A stretch of DNA of 64,000 nucleotides, from assembly GCA_964536805.1 (NCBI GenBank), contig CAZHYQ010000013.1:16747-80746 (forward strand), given 5' to 3'. Source of the DNA: Longilinea sp964536805 (lineage in GTDB: Bacteria; Chloroflexota; Anaerolineae; Anaerolineales; Anaerolineaceae). Below are positions 17,162 through 25,514 of the stretch, one piece after another. Every line of letters begins with the position of its first letter. The stretch's first letter is position 1. The translations under genes were made by a program, and so were the position numbers. Under the pieces are notes generated by a model that had not been told where the DNA came from, made no database searches, and saw only the letters and a list, made by a program, of their open reading frames with translations.

Positions 17162-18022
17162 TCAGATTTTTGTGCCCGTGAAACCGACTCCCTCGATGAA
17201 TGACTTCTGTGCAAAGAAGAAGATGGCAATAACCGGCAGCGTTACCACCAGTGAAGCCGCCATCAGATAGGCCCACTGCACATTGTAAGCGCCGCGGAAA
17301 AGGCTCAATCCGAGTTGCAGCGTGTAGAGCGATTGGTCATGCAGGAAAATCAGGGGTCCCAGGAAATCATTCCAGGCAGCCTGGAAGGTGAAAATTGCCA
17401 CGGTCGCCAGCGCTGGCCGTGACAACGGCAGGATCACGTTCAACAGCACCTGAAAAGTACCGGCTCCGTCCATTCGGGCGGCATCTTCCAGATCGGGGGG
17501 TATTTGCTTGAATGCCTGGCGCAGCAGGAAAATATAGAAAGCATTGCCGAAGAATGCCGGCAGGATCAACGGCGCAAAACTATTGATCATCCCCAATTTA
17601 GAAAAGATGATGAAAAGCGGTACCATGGTCACCGGATAAGGCAGCATGAGGGTGGAGAGCATTAACACAAAGAAGAAACCCTTACCAGGAGCCTGCAGCC
17701 GGGCGAAACCATAGGCGACGACCGAACAGGACAGCAAATGCCCAATAATCGAGCTGATGGCAATGATCAGGGTGTTGACCGCGAAGCGGCCGAAAGGCAG
17801 CGAGGTTAACGCCTCGGAATAATTCTGCCAGCGCGGGTTGACGGGCCACAGGGTGGGTGGAGTGGCAAAAATCTCATAATCAGGCTTGAGCGAGGATGAA
17901 ATCATCCACAGGGCAGGGGCCAGGAATAACACTGCCACAACGGCAAGAAAAAAAATGCCCAGGATCTTGCGCCAGCCACGCGGCTGTAAAATGGGGGTCG
18001 AATATCCTTTCATTTCATCCAC
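17162..18022 (-). CDS. Carbohydrate ABC transporter permease (MalG-like)
   Basis: A 286-residue inner-membrane protein with six predicted helices. The EAA loop is EDAARMDGAGTFQVLLNVIL (about residues 190-209), which docks the ATPase. With the permease at 18056 and the binding protein at 19052 it forms a CUT1-type sugar importer. No ATPase is encoded in the cluster, so a shared MsmK-like subunit elsewhere is likely. The gene is last in the leftward operon, 33 bases after the other permease. The sugar is unknown. Confidence 0.9.
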   Translation of the reverse strand: MDEMKGYSTPILQPRGWRKILGIFFLAVVAVLFLAPALWMISSSLKPDYEIFATPPTLWPVNPRWQNYSEALTSLPFGRFAVNTLIIAISSIIGHLLSCSVVAYGFARLQAPGKGFFFVLMLSTLMLPYPVTMVPLFIIFSKLGMINSFAPLILPAFFGNAFYIFLLRQAFKQIPPDLEDAARMDGAGTFQVLLNVILPLSRPALATVAIFTFQAAWNDFLGPLIFLHDQSLYTLQLGLSLFRGAYNVQWAYLMAASLVVTLPVIAIFFFAQKSFIEGVGFTGTKI

Positions 18023-18055
18023 CGCCTGGATTGAGGTATGAAGTCGTGAGCGTCT

Positions 18056-18946
18056 TCATTCGCTTCGCTCCCCAAGATAAAACACCCAAAACTTCTGGCT
18101 GCGCATCAGCAGGAGGGTGAAGATCAGGACGATGAAGAACAGCACCCAGGCCATGGCCGCCGCATAGCCCATGTGGAAGAACTCGAAGGCCTGGCGGTAA
18201 ATGTATAAGACCAGGAAGAGGGTCGAATCAAGCGGGCCTCCATTGGTCGCCACAAAGGCGCTGGTGAAGGACTGGAAGGTGGCAATCACGCTCAGCACCA
18301 GGTTGAAAAAGATGGTGGGGGAGAGCAAAGGCAGGGTGACCGCGAAAAACTGGCGGAAACTGCCAGCGCCATCCATGGCCGCGGCCTCATAAAGCTCACC
18401 AGGGATGCTCTGCATTCCGCCCAGGTAGAGCGCCATGGAGCGGCCCCACCCCCAGAAGCTCATCATCACCAGCGACCATAAGGCGTATTTTGGATCCAGC
18501 AGCCAGCGCGGCCCTTCAATTCCAAACCAACTCAGGGCCAGGTTAATCAACCCGCCGTTCGGGTTGAGCATCCACAGCCACACCACCACAAAAGCCACGC
18601 CAGAAAAGACCGTCGGCAGGTAGAAGATGGTTCGAAAGATGCCAATCCCCTTAAAGCGCGGGCGCACCAGAAGTGCCAGCAGCAGACCGCCCACCACGTC
18701 AAGGGGGACATACGCCGCGGTATAGGTCAGCGTAACCTTAATGGATTGGATGAAGAGCGGGTCCGTCGCCAGATTGCGATAATTGTCCAGTCCCACCCAC
18801 ACCGGATCGGTCAACAGGTCCCAGTCCGTAAAGCTGGCCAGGAGCGAGATCACCATTGGTCCGGCAGTGAACAGCAAAAACCCCAACAACCAGGGCGTGA
18901 TGGTGATATAAAAACTCAGCGCTTCTTTTCGGTGCAAAGACTGCAT
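18056..18946 (-). CDS. Sugar ABC transporter permease (MalF-like)
   Basis: A 296-residue protein from the ATG at 18946 (MQSLHRKEALSFYITITPWL). The upstream 25 codons read through hairpin DNA and are not expected to be translated. Six helices and the EAA loop YEAAAMDGAGSFRQFFAVTL are visible. It pairs with the MalG-like subunit at 17162. No strong Shine-Dalgarno site is seen, so an alternative start is possible. Confidence 0.9.
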   Translation of the reverse strand: MQSLHRKEALSFYITITPWLLGFLLFTAGPMVISLLASFTDWDLLTDPVWVGLDNYRNLATDPLFIQSIKVTLTYTAAYVPLDVVGGLLLALLVRPRFKGIGIFRTIFYLPTVFSGVAFVVVWLWMLNPNGGLINLALSWFGIEGPRWLLDPKYALWSLVMMSFWGWGRSMALYLGGMQSIPGELYEAAAMDGAGSFRQFFAVTLPLLSPTIFFNLVLSVIATFQSFTSAFVATNGGPLDSTLFLVLYIYRQAFEFFHMGYAAAMAWVLFFIVLIFTLLLMRSQKFWVFYLGERSE

Positions 18947-18989
18947 GGCCAACCCAAATCCCGGCTCATTCCATGGATGGGATCTTAGC

Positions 18990-19026
18990 GTGGTATGTGT
19001 GCAGGAGCAGCCTGCACACATACCAC
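18990..19026. promoter_or_regulatory. Perfect 16-bp hairpin between binding protein and permease genes
   Basis: GTGGTATGTGTGCAGG, a five-base loop, then its exact complement. There is no T tract, so it is not a standard terminator. In many sugar importer operons a stem at this position protects the upstream binding-protein mRNA and lowers permease yield. That role is inferred here. Confidence 0.7.
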
Positions 19027-19051
19027 TTCATTTCACTTCAAGGTGAAGGGG

Positions 19052-20344
19052 TTATTTTGCAATTTTATCCAATGCAGCCTGGGCGTCTTTGGCGGCCTGG
19101 GCCAGCAGGCCCTTCACGTCAGCATTCGGATCAATGATGACCGATTCCAGCACCTTACGCAGTGCCGGGTCGGCAGTTTCATTCCAGTAGGGCGTGAAGG
19201 TGTATGCACGTTGAACCAGGTGGTTCAGTTCCCCAATCCATACTCCTTCGATCGGGTCTTTGGACAGCCCGGAAGATTCGGCGACGCTCTTGACCGCCGG
19301 TAGCGCCCAATCCTTCCATACCTGGGCGCCTGGCTCGCCGGAGACAAAGCTCAGGTATTTGAAGGCGGTATCGGGTTCTTTGGATGAAGTGGCAATGCCA
19401 AACCCTCCCCAGAAAAGGATATTGGCGCGCACTTTATCCATCGGCGGAGCCACCACTCCCAGGGAAATATTAGGATTGGTCTTGAAGCCGCTTTGCGGCC
19501 AGCGCCCAAAAAGCATCATTGCCGCTTTTCCGTTGGCAAACTCGCTGTTACCCCCGCCGAAGGCGTTCATATCCGCCGGTTGTGGGGCCACCTGGTATTT
19601 GTTGTACAGATCGGCATAGAACTGTACAGCCCGGGCTACTTCGGGTGAATCCATTGCTCCAGCAAAGCTCTTGCCATCCTTGCTGATCAGCGTTCCACCA
19701 GCGGCAGCCACCCAGTATTCAAAGCCGGTCGTCCAGGCTGCCGGCAGTTGGATACCCCACTGGGTCACATTGCCAGAATCGTCCTTCAGGGTCAGCTTTT
19801 GGGCAGTTGCCAGAAGGTCATCCCAGGTCCAGCCATCGACCGGGTACGGCACAGAAGCCGCATCGAAAAGCTTCTTGTTGTAATACACAGCCAAAGGCGA
19901 GTAGTCCTTGGGCAGGAGATACTGCTTGCCGTTGATCTTACCCGGTTCCAACAAACCGGGCAGATAAATACTGGCATCAAAATTACTGTTCTTAAGATAG
20001 TCATCCAAAGGGACGAACGCATTCTTGGTGACAAAAGAAGGTACCGCATCATCCCCAATCTGCATGATATCCGGGGCGGCCTTGGCTGCCAGCTGGGTAA
20101 GCAAGCGGGCATAGTAATCCCGCCCAGAAACAGGCTCAAGCTGGACGATCACATTGGGGTTCGCGTCTTCAAAGTTCTGGATGATCTGCTGATGGGGGGT
20201 CAGGCCATCCCCACCGTCACCCGTGCCAGCGCGGATCACAATTGTGCGGTCGGCAGCCGGCGTGGAGGTGGTAGTTGCGGTGCATGCCGAAAGTACCAGG
20301 CTCAGCAACATAGCGACAGACAAGATGCGGAAGAGCATTTTCAT
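19052..20344 (-). CDS. Sugar ABC transporter substrate-binding lipoprotein
   Basis: A 430-residue protein starting MKMLFRILSVAMLLSLVLSAC, with a canonical lipobox LSAC. Features typical of CUT1 binding proteins include NPNVIVQLEPVSGRDYYARL, DIMQIGDDAVPSFV, YLLPKDYSPLAVYYNKKLF and GIATSSKEPDTAFKYLSFV. The start is chosen by GAGGAAA upstream and the signal peptide; the frame is open 33 codons further. First gene of the importer operon. Confidence 0.92.
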   Translation of the reverse strand: MKMLFRILSVAMLLSLVLSACTATTTSTPAADRTIVIRAGTGDGGDGLTPHQQIIQNFEDANPNVIVQLEPVSGRDYYARLLTQLAAKAAPDIMQIGDDAVPSFVTKNAFVPLDDYLKNSNFDASIYLPGLLEPGKINGKQYLLPKDYSPLAVYYNKKLFDAASVPYPVDGWTWDDLLATAQKLTLKDDSGNVTQWGIQLPAAWTTGFEYWVAAAGGTLISKDGKSFAGAMDSPEVARAVQFYADLYNKYQVAPQPADMNAFGGGNSEFANGKAAMMLFGRWPQSGFKTNPNISLGVVAPPMDKVRANILFWGGFGIATSSKEPDTAFKYLSFVSGEPGAQVWKDWALPAVKSVAESSGLSKDPIEGVWIGELNHLVQRAYTFTPYWNETADPALRKVLESVIIDPNADVKGLLAQAAKDAQAALDKIAK

Positions 20345-21441
20345 TGTGTTTTTCCTCGCATTTCTCAAGTTTGCTAACATTGATAGGAAACCCTTTTCCC
20401 CTGGCGACCAGGCTGCAACAGCTCCGTCGAATTGAAATTTCATGTTTTCAAGCGTTGCTGCCTGACATGCCTTCTTTATAAATGATACCGCTTTAGGGGT
20501 AATTCATCCAAAAAATAGTACTACCTGGATTGTACAATAACAGACATAAAAAAAGTCCCAATCAGGTTGCCTACTGAAAGATGGAGTTCAGGTATGAACA
20601 TGGGGAATAGCCGTGAAATCTCACGCAAATTCAGAATTGACAGGAATGGCGAAAATTTCTTGTTCACCATTGTTCCATGTAGTAGATAGAGCAATGATTC
20701 GTTCGAAGATACAGAATGTGTCCTACGCGCTGAGGGTTGCGCAATTCGCGTCGTGGTAACGACCTCAGTCGTTTCTTGGGTGACCTGACCAGGCCGCCTT
20801 CCGGTAAGGGCGAGGCAGGAAGAAACCAATGAGTCTTGCCAGCCAACGCCGTGCCTCACCCCAGGGCGCAGAGTGGATGCTTGACATGGTCCACCGACCT
20901 CAGAAATGCCCCTCCCGGCCTGCCTCGCATCGCCGCATGCTGGCACCCTCCCCATTTTCACAAAGAAAATGGGGAGAGAGGGGTGGGGCGCAGGTAGTCG
21001 GTGGTGCATACATCTAGCCGTTCTCCCGTAAGGGCGAGGCGGGAAGAAACCAATGAGTCCTGCCAGTCATTGCCGTGCCTCGCCCCAGGCGGAGAGTGGA
21101 TGCTTGACATGGTCCACCGATATCAGAATTGCCCTTCCCGGCCTGCCTCGCATCGCCGCATGCAGGCACCCTCCCCATTTTCACAAAGAAAATGGGGAGG
21201 GAGGGGTGGGGCGCAGTGGATTGGCCACGTTCGATCTGTACCGCGAAACGGCTATTTTTAAAGCGTGCCGATCCTTTTTTATCTATAATTTCTTATGCCT
21301 GTGATTGCGTGGGGGCGGGCGAACAAAGCTTGAGCGGTGCGTTCGGACCCGAAAGGGTTAAAATCAAACTCACCTGCTCGATGGGTTTGAAAAGAAAGGA
21401 TACAATTATGTCACGGAAAATAAAATTGGGAAGTAGATTTT
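20345..21441. repeat. Gene-free 1.1-kb region with a tandem 224-base-period repeat
   Basis: Two direct copies, 20805-20993 and 21029-21218, are about 90 per cent alike by eye. Each contains TAAGGGCGAGGC, ACGCCGTGCCTC-type sequence, GAGTGGATGCTTGACATGGT and a CCTCCCCATTTTC/GAAAATGGGGAGG hairpin. The part before (20756-20804) matches 16923-16972. No protein-coding gene is convincing. The importer promoter is probably within 20460-20540, but no consensus is clear. Confidence 0.75.
21282..21344 (+). promoter_or_regulatory. Shared leader motif, copy 1
   Basis: TATAAT (21284-21289), CTTATGCC and then GGGGGCGGGCGAACAAAGCT are shared, in order and spacing, with 21991-22054. Each copy precedes a small AT-rich gene. 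Could be a promoter plus structured 5' leader or a cassette boundary; the class is not recognised. Confidence 0.45.
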
Positions 21442-21888
21442 ATGTCCTCTCTATCTTACATTGATATCACATACCATTCGCATACAGAGGTTTCTGTTTT
21501 AGAAATTCTTAAGATGTATTTGGCAAATGGCTGGAATCTTAATGATAATGGTCATATTTCATTGCGTCCACTCGGAGACAAAGATGATTTCAAATGGATA
21601 CAACTACAACTAGACCAGATGGGTGAATTGAGTGACATCATCAGAGACAAAGTTATTGCTTATGAATATCCAGCAGTAGTTCTTGTTATGAATAAGGTGG
21701 AGGTGGGAGCAGTAGCAACATTTTTCCCAAAGAAAAAACGTATTAACTTCCTTCTTGATATAAGAAAGAAGACACATCCTGAACTACCTCATTGGACAGA
21801 CGTAAGCTGGTATTTACCCCCCATCCTTAGACCTTTACAAGCTGGTGGGTTGATTGTTAGTCAAGTGGAATTTACTGAAATTTCATAA
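21442..21888 (+). CDS. Hypothetical protein, AT-rich
   Basis: A 148-residue soluble protein beginning MSSLSYIDITYHSHTEVSVL. The frame opens with a possible second Met-less region upstream, and no ribosome binding site is strong. The protein has a mixed alpha/beta pattern with no motif that I recognise. Its low GC content and different codon use set it apart from the flanking genes and suggest recent acquisition. An analogous leader precedes the next gene. Confidence 0.6.
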   Translation: MSSLSYIDITYHSHTEVSVLEILKMYLANGWNLNDNGHISLRPLGDKDDFKWIQLQLDQMGELSDIIRDKVIAYEYPAVVLVMNKVEVGAVATFFPKKKRINFLLDIRKKTHPELPHWTDVSWYLPPILRPLQAGGLIVSQVEFTEIS

Positions 21889-21990
21889 ACTATGTTGAAT
21901 TTAACAATTTAAAGTCTAGCACTACCCGTAGCAGTAGGATGCGTTCGATTCTGACCCTGGCCAGGGCAGGCGCACCGATCAGGAAATCAT

Positions 21991-22054
21991 TCTATAATTC
22001 CTTATGCCCGATTCTTAAACGGGGGCGGGCGAGTAAAGATTGAGCTTTACGTTC
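21991..22054 (+). promoter_or_regulatory. Shared leader motif, copy 2
   Basis: TATAAT (21993-21998), CTTATGCCCG and GGGGGCGGGCGAGTAAAGAT. In this copy GCCCG can pair with CGGGC to form a hairpin. It ends 12 bases before the ATG at 22067. Confidence 0.45.
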
Positions 22055-22066
22055 TAAAAAGGAAAA

Positions 22067-22441
22067 ATGATCCTCTATCGTCCTGTTGGTCTCACGGAAC
22101 TAGAACTTATTGCTGCTTCTGGCTATACAGCCTTTCCTCCCCGGTTGCCAGAACAACCTATCTTCTACCCTGTGCTTAACTTTGCCTATGCAGAGCAGAT
22201 TGCACGAGATTGGAATGCGACAACCGCGCCCTATGCTGGTTTTGTCACTCGCTTTGAAGTCGATCAGAGATATGCCGAGTCATTTGAGATTCATACAGTT
22301 GGAGGAATGATTCACCAGGAATTATGGGTACCAGCCGAGGTATTACCCGAATTCAATCGGCATATCAAAGGGAAAATTGAGGTGGTAACCGCGTATTATG
22401 ATGATAAGTTCAGCGGTGATCGAGAAAGTTTTACGGGATAA
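22067..22441 (+). CDS. ADP-ribosylation/crystallin J1-like small protein
   Basis: A 124-residue protein, MILYRPVGLTELELIAASGY, then FPPRLPEQPIFYPVLNFAYA, and VGGMIHQELWVPAEVLPEFN. This pattern matches short proteins usually annotated as ADP-ribosylation/crystallin J1. Those annotations are electronic, and catalytic activity has not been shown to my knowledge. AAGGAAAA lies upstream of the start. It is AT-rich and probably came in with the preceding gene. Confidence 0.6.
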   Translation: MILYRPVGLTELELIAASGYTAFPPRLPEQPIFYPVLNFAYAEQIARDWNATTAPYAGFVTRFEVDQRYAESFEIHTVGGMIHQELWVPAEVLPEFNRHIKGKIEVVTAYYDDKFSGDRESFTG

Positions 22442-22641
22442 CTTTGTGATTGCCGAAAACCTCTGGTTTTAGGGGCGGAAGACAGGCCGTAAGACCGCCG
22501 CATTGATCAGTTTTACAGCACAGCCATGCGGCCGGGCATCCACCCAAATGTTAACAAACCCATAACCTGGTCTTGACGCGCGCTTAACCCCCGGCGGGTA
22601 TGCTAGGCTAACGATCATTTCACTTATTGGAGGATGAACCC
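22442..22641. other. Intergenic spacer upstream of arsC
   Basis: The 200 bases contain the end of the AT-rich block, then GC-rich DNA. No clear operator or ArsR gene is present. Confidence 0.4.
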
Positions 22642-23082
22642 GTGGCAGACAAACAGCGCGTCATTTTCCTGTGCACCGGCAACTCGGCGCGCAGCCAGAT
22701 GGCCGAAGCCTTTTTGCGGCGCATGGCCGGCGACCATTTCGAAGTCCACAGCGCCGGGCTGGAGCCGAAGGGCGTCAACCCGCTCACCGTCGAGGTGATG
22801 GCCGAGATCGGCTACGACCTGACCGGCGCGCGCGCCAAGAGCGTCAGCGAGTTCCTTGGCAAGGGCCTGTTCCAGTACCTGATTACCGTGTGCGACCAGG
22901 CCGAGCAGAACTGCCCGACCGCCTGGCCGGGCGTGAATCAGCGCCTGCACTGGTCTTTTGAAGATCCGGCCGCTTTCGAGGGCAGCCATGAGGCGCGCCT
23001 GGAGAAATTCCGCCAGGTGCGCGACCAGATCGAGCAAAAGGTGTATGCCTGGGTGGTGGAGCTGCAAGTGCTCGCTGCGTAG
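22642..23082 (+). CDS. arsC: Arsenate reductase / low-molecular-weight phosphatase family
   Basis: A 146-residue protein from GTG 22642, with GGAGG eight bases upstream. The P-loop is FLCTGNSARSQMAE (Cys near residue 10), AGLEPKGVNP follows, and ITVCDQAEQNCPTAWPG carries two further Cys residues used in the thioredoxin-coupled relay of ArsC. LHWSFEDPAA holds the general-acid DP. It reduces arsenate to arsenite. No efflux pump gene is next to it. Confidence 0.88.
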   Translation: MADKQRVIFLCTGNSARSQMAEAFLRRMAGDHFEVHSAGLEPKGVNPLTVEVMAEIGYDLTGARAKSVSEFLGKGLFQYLITVCDQAEQNCPTAWPGVNQRLHWSFEDPAAFEGSHEARLEKFRQVRDQIEQKVYAWVVELQVLAA

Positions 23083-23087
23083 CGTCT

Positions 23088-23152
23088 TGTCGGTTCTCCG
23101 GGGCGGCCCGACACATTGGGTCAGCCGCGTCATACACCCCTCCGAACCGACC
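23088..23152 (-). repeat. REP-type hairpin after arsC
   Basis: TTGTCGGTTCTCCGGGG ... CCCCTCCGAACCGACCAAC. It is a family copy with altered outer bases, beginning six bases after the arsC stop. It may serve as a 3' stem for that mRNA. Confidence 0.7.
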
Positions 23153-23164
23153 AACAATACTTTC

Positions 23165-23283
23165 CCGCAGTAAGGGCGAGGCTTCAGAAACCAGGTTTAA
23201 CCGCGACGACTTCTCTTGCCTCGCCCTTACCGAGGAGGATGCAAGGCTGCAATCGATTCGATACTGGCTTGAACCGCGATTCT
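23165..23283. repeat. GGGCGAGGC element and duplicated 3' flank
   Basis: TAAGGGCGAGGCTTCAGAAA ... CTTGCCTCGCCCTTACCGAG is an inverted repeat. From it into the 3' end of the secreted-protein gene the sequence is nearly identical to 24232-24346, showing that the duplication of the two paralogues included this flank. Confidence 0.75.
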
Positions 23284-23916
23284 TTACTTATGGATCAACG
23301 GCAAAGCCGCGGTGTAGCTGTAGTCGATGCGCACCGAATGCAAGGCAACGTTGGCGCCGCCGGGCAGGTTGACGCGCACGAAATAATTATTGCTGCCGTT
23401 GTCGATGGGGCTCGGAAAATTGGTCATCACGGCATACCGGACGTTTTCTGAAGCACCGGATGTGACTGCCCCCGGCACTGCCAACCCGATCGCCGAATTG
23501 CTGGGAAGAGTCACCCCGTAGAGAGTTGCGTCGGCGACAGGGTCATTGTCATAAAAATAAAAAACCACCTGGTTCACGGTGACGCCGTTTGGCAATAATA
23601 CCGGCGCGTCGAAATAATTATTGCCTGGGCTGGTGGCAAACAACATCGAGGTGCTGTAGCGCGTCCAGGTGTAGCTTTGAGAGTACGCCTGAAAGGCCTC
23701 GGCGCCGATATGCACCACGCCCGTACCCAGCAGCGGCGGGTCCGGCGCCAGCATTGCCTGCGGCGCGGCAACATCCGAGGCCAGAATCACCCCGTTGCTG
23801 CCGTCCTTCGGATCGGTGGTTTGTTGCGAGAACGCGCCCGAAGTACTGACCGCCAACAGGACAACCGTCAGCAGCAGCACGGCGGTCAACGAGCCTGCAA
23901 TACTCTTGGATTTCAT
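23284..23916 (-). CDS. Secreted protein with LPL-type C-terminus, tandem copy A
   Basis: A 210-residue protein with a signal peptide (MKSKSIAGSLTAVLLLTVVL, cleavage near GAFSQQ). A single predicted beta-rich domain contains GTGVVHIGAEAFQAYSQSYT and GVTVNQVVFYFYDND. The tail is YTAALPLIHK. The protein resembles the paralogue at 24347 and no named family. The C-terminal LPL motif is typical of secreted Anaerolineae proteins and may be a sorting or anchoring signal (inference). The start is chosen by AAGGAG upstream. Confidence 0.75.
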   Translation of the reverse strand: MKSKSIAGSLTAVLLLTVVLLAVSTSGAFSQQTTDPKDGSNGVILASDVAAPQAMLAPDPPLLGTGVVHIGAEAFQAYSQSYTWTRYSTSMLFATSPGNNYFDAPVLLPNGVTVNQVVFYFYDNDPVADATLYGVTLPSNSAIGLAVPGAVTSGASENVRYAVMTNFPSPIDNGSNNYFVRVNLPGGANVALHSVRIDYSYTAALPLIHK

Positions 23917-24346
23917 GAGTTGCTCCTTTGAAAAAAACGAAGAAATGAATATCCTGTATATTGTACATATATTGTCTATTTTATCAATATTATTGGCATT
24001 AGAATTGCCAGATTGCCAGCCCAGGACTTCACGGCTGCCGGCGTAAATCACCGCCATACATCGGCTTTTGACGTCGGATCTCCGGGGCAACCGATCGCAC
24101 GCAACAATTGATTTTCCATTTGCCCCTTCGATCCGACCTACGTATGGTTTGTTCTTTAGCATCAAAAAGAGAACCATCCAGGGTAGGTCGGACACCGTCA
24201 TCCATCGACACTCTTAGAGCCTCGCCCATGTAAGTAGGTGCGAGGCTCCAGAAACCGGGTTAACCGCGACGACTTCTCTTGCCTCGCCCTTACCGAGGAG
24301 GATGCAAGGCTGCAATCGATTCGATACTGGCTTGAACCGCGATTCT
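23917..24346. repeat. Intergenic region with REP-type element and duplicated module
   Basis: A complete hairpin (24070-24141, minus orientation) is followed by a partial arm GGGTAGGTCGGACACC at 24182-24197, an incomplete inverted doublet. The GGGCGAGGC module at 24232-24346 duplicates 23165-23283. An AT-rich ATATTGTCTATTTTATCAAT stretch at 23970-23989 is the likely promoter area of copy A. Confidence 0.75.
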
Positions 24347-24979
24347 TTACTTATGGATCAACGGCAAGGCCGCGGTGTAACTGTAATCGATGCGCACCGA
24401 ATGCAATGCCACGGATTCCCCGCCGGGCAGGGTGGCGCGCACGAAATAGTTGTAGCTGCCGTTGTCGATGGGGTCGGGGAAATTTGTCATGACGACATAA
24501 CGGACATCGGTGACAGCGCCGGAAGTCGCGGTCGTAGGCGATGCCGTGCCACCAAATGAATTAGTGGGCAGCTTCACCCAGGAGAGCCCCGCATCGGCCC
24601 CGGCAGCGTTATCGTAAAAATAGAAGACCACCTGGTTCACTGTGACGCCGTTTGGTAACAGTACCGGCGCATCGAAGGCAAAATTGCCCACTCCTGTCGC
24701 ATACAACATTAAGCTGCCGTAGCGCGCCCAGGTGTAGCTTTGAGAGTACGCCTGAAAGGCTTCGGCGCCGATGTGCACCACGCCCGTGCCCAGCAGCGGC
24801 GGGTCCGGTGCCAGCATTGCCTGCGGCGCGGCTGCGTCCGAAGCCTGAAACACGCCGTCGATGCCGTCCTTCGGATCGGTGGTCTGTTGCGAAAAAGCGC
24901 CAGAAGTGCTGACCGACAACATTACAGCCGCCAGCAGCAGCATGGCAGTCACTGCGCCTGCGATACCCTTGGATTTCAT
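24347..24979 (-). CDS. Secreted protein with LPL-type C-terminus, tandem copy B
   Basis: A 210-residue paralogue of 23284-23916 of identical length. The signal peptide is MKSKGIAGAVTAMLLLAAVM. The mature protein shares GTGVVHIGAEAFQAYSQSYT and the tail YTAALPLIHK. Differences concentrate around residues 85-160. AAGGAGCAACG precedes the start. The two genes are a recent tandem duplication that includes upstream and downstream flanks. Confidence 0.75.
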   Translation of the reverse strand: MKSKGIAGAVTAMLLLAAVMLSVSTSGAFSQQTTDPKDGIDGVFQASDAAAPQAMLAPDPPLLGTGVVHIGAEAFQAYSQSYTWARYGSLMLYATGVGNFAFDAPVLLPNGVTVNQVVFYFYDNAAGADAGLSWVKLPTNSFGGTASPTTATSGAVTDVRYVVMTNFPDPIDNGSYNYFVRATLPGGESVALHSVRIDYSYTAALPLIHK

Positions 24980-25514
24980 GCGTTGCTCCTTTTGAAAAAT
25001 GCGAAGGAATGAATATCCCATTTATTGTACATAATTTATCTTATTTATCAATATTATTGGCATTAGAATTGCCAGATTGCCACCCGCAGGTACAGGGCTG
25101 CCCAGCTTAAGTCACCACCATGCATCGGCTTTTGACGTCGGGTTACGGGGCAAGCACCCGGCATTCAACGATTCGCTTTGTAAAACGATCGTCTTCTCAT
25201 TCGCCCCTCAACCCTTACAGGGCAGGTGCCCGACCTACGTATGGTTTGTCCTTTGGCATTGAAAACAACCAACCAGGGTAGGTCGGATCGAAGGGGGTTT
25301 GGGGATACACCGAGATTGAACAGTCGCTCCCCCTTCGATCCGACGTCCAATAACCTGGTCAGGGCAGCCTTGCGTTTTATCTCCCCCTTTTTTCCACTGC
25401 CTTCGACCAACAATCTGGGTCGTTTGCCCTTCTAACCACGCCGGAGCGGGGTTATCATACAAGCGTCCTTCCAGGCAAGGAATCCAATCGAATTCCCCCT
25501 TCAAGCCGGCCCGC
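24980..25514. repeat. Intergenic REPIN-like doublet
   Basis: Hairpin 25133-25237 (minus orientation, split right arm with CAGGTGCCCGACCTACG) and hairpin 25279-25347 (plus orientation) face each other across a 41-base linker that itself begins and ends with weak inverted GGTTTGT/ACAACC. The AT-rich part at 25010-25060 matches the upstream region of copy A. No gene is seen. Confidence 0.8.

Noticed and set aside
21991..22610. Integron attC site near the small AT-rich genes
   Set aside because: No paired RYYYAAC/GTTRRRY core sites with the right spacing and no integrase.
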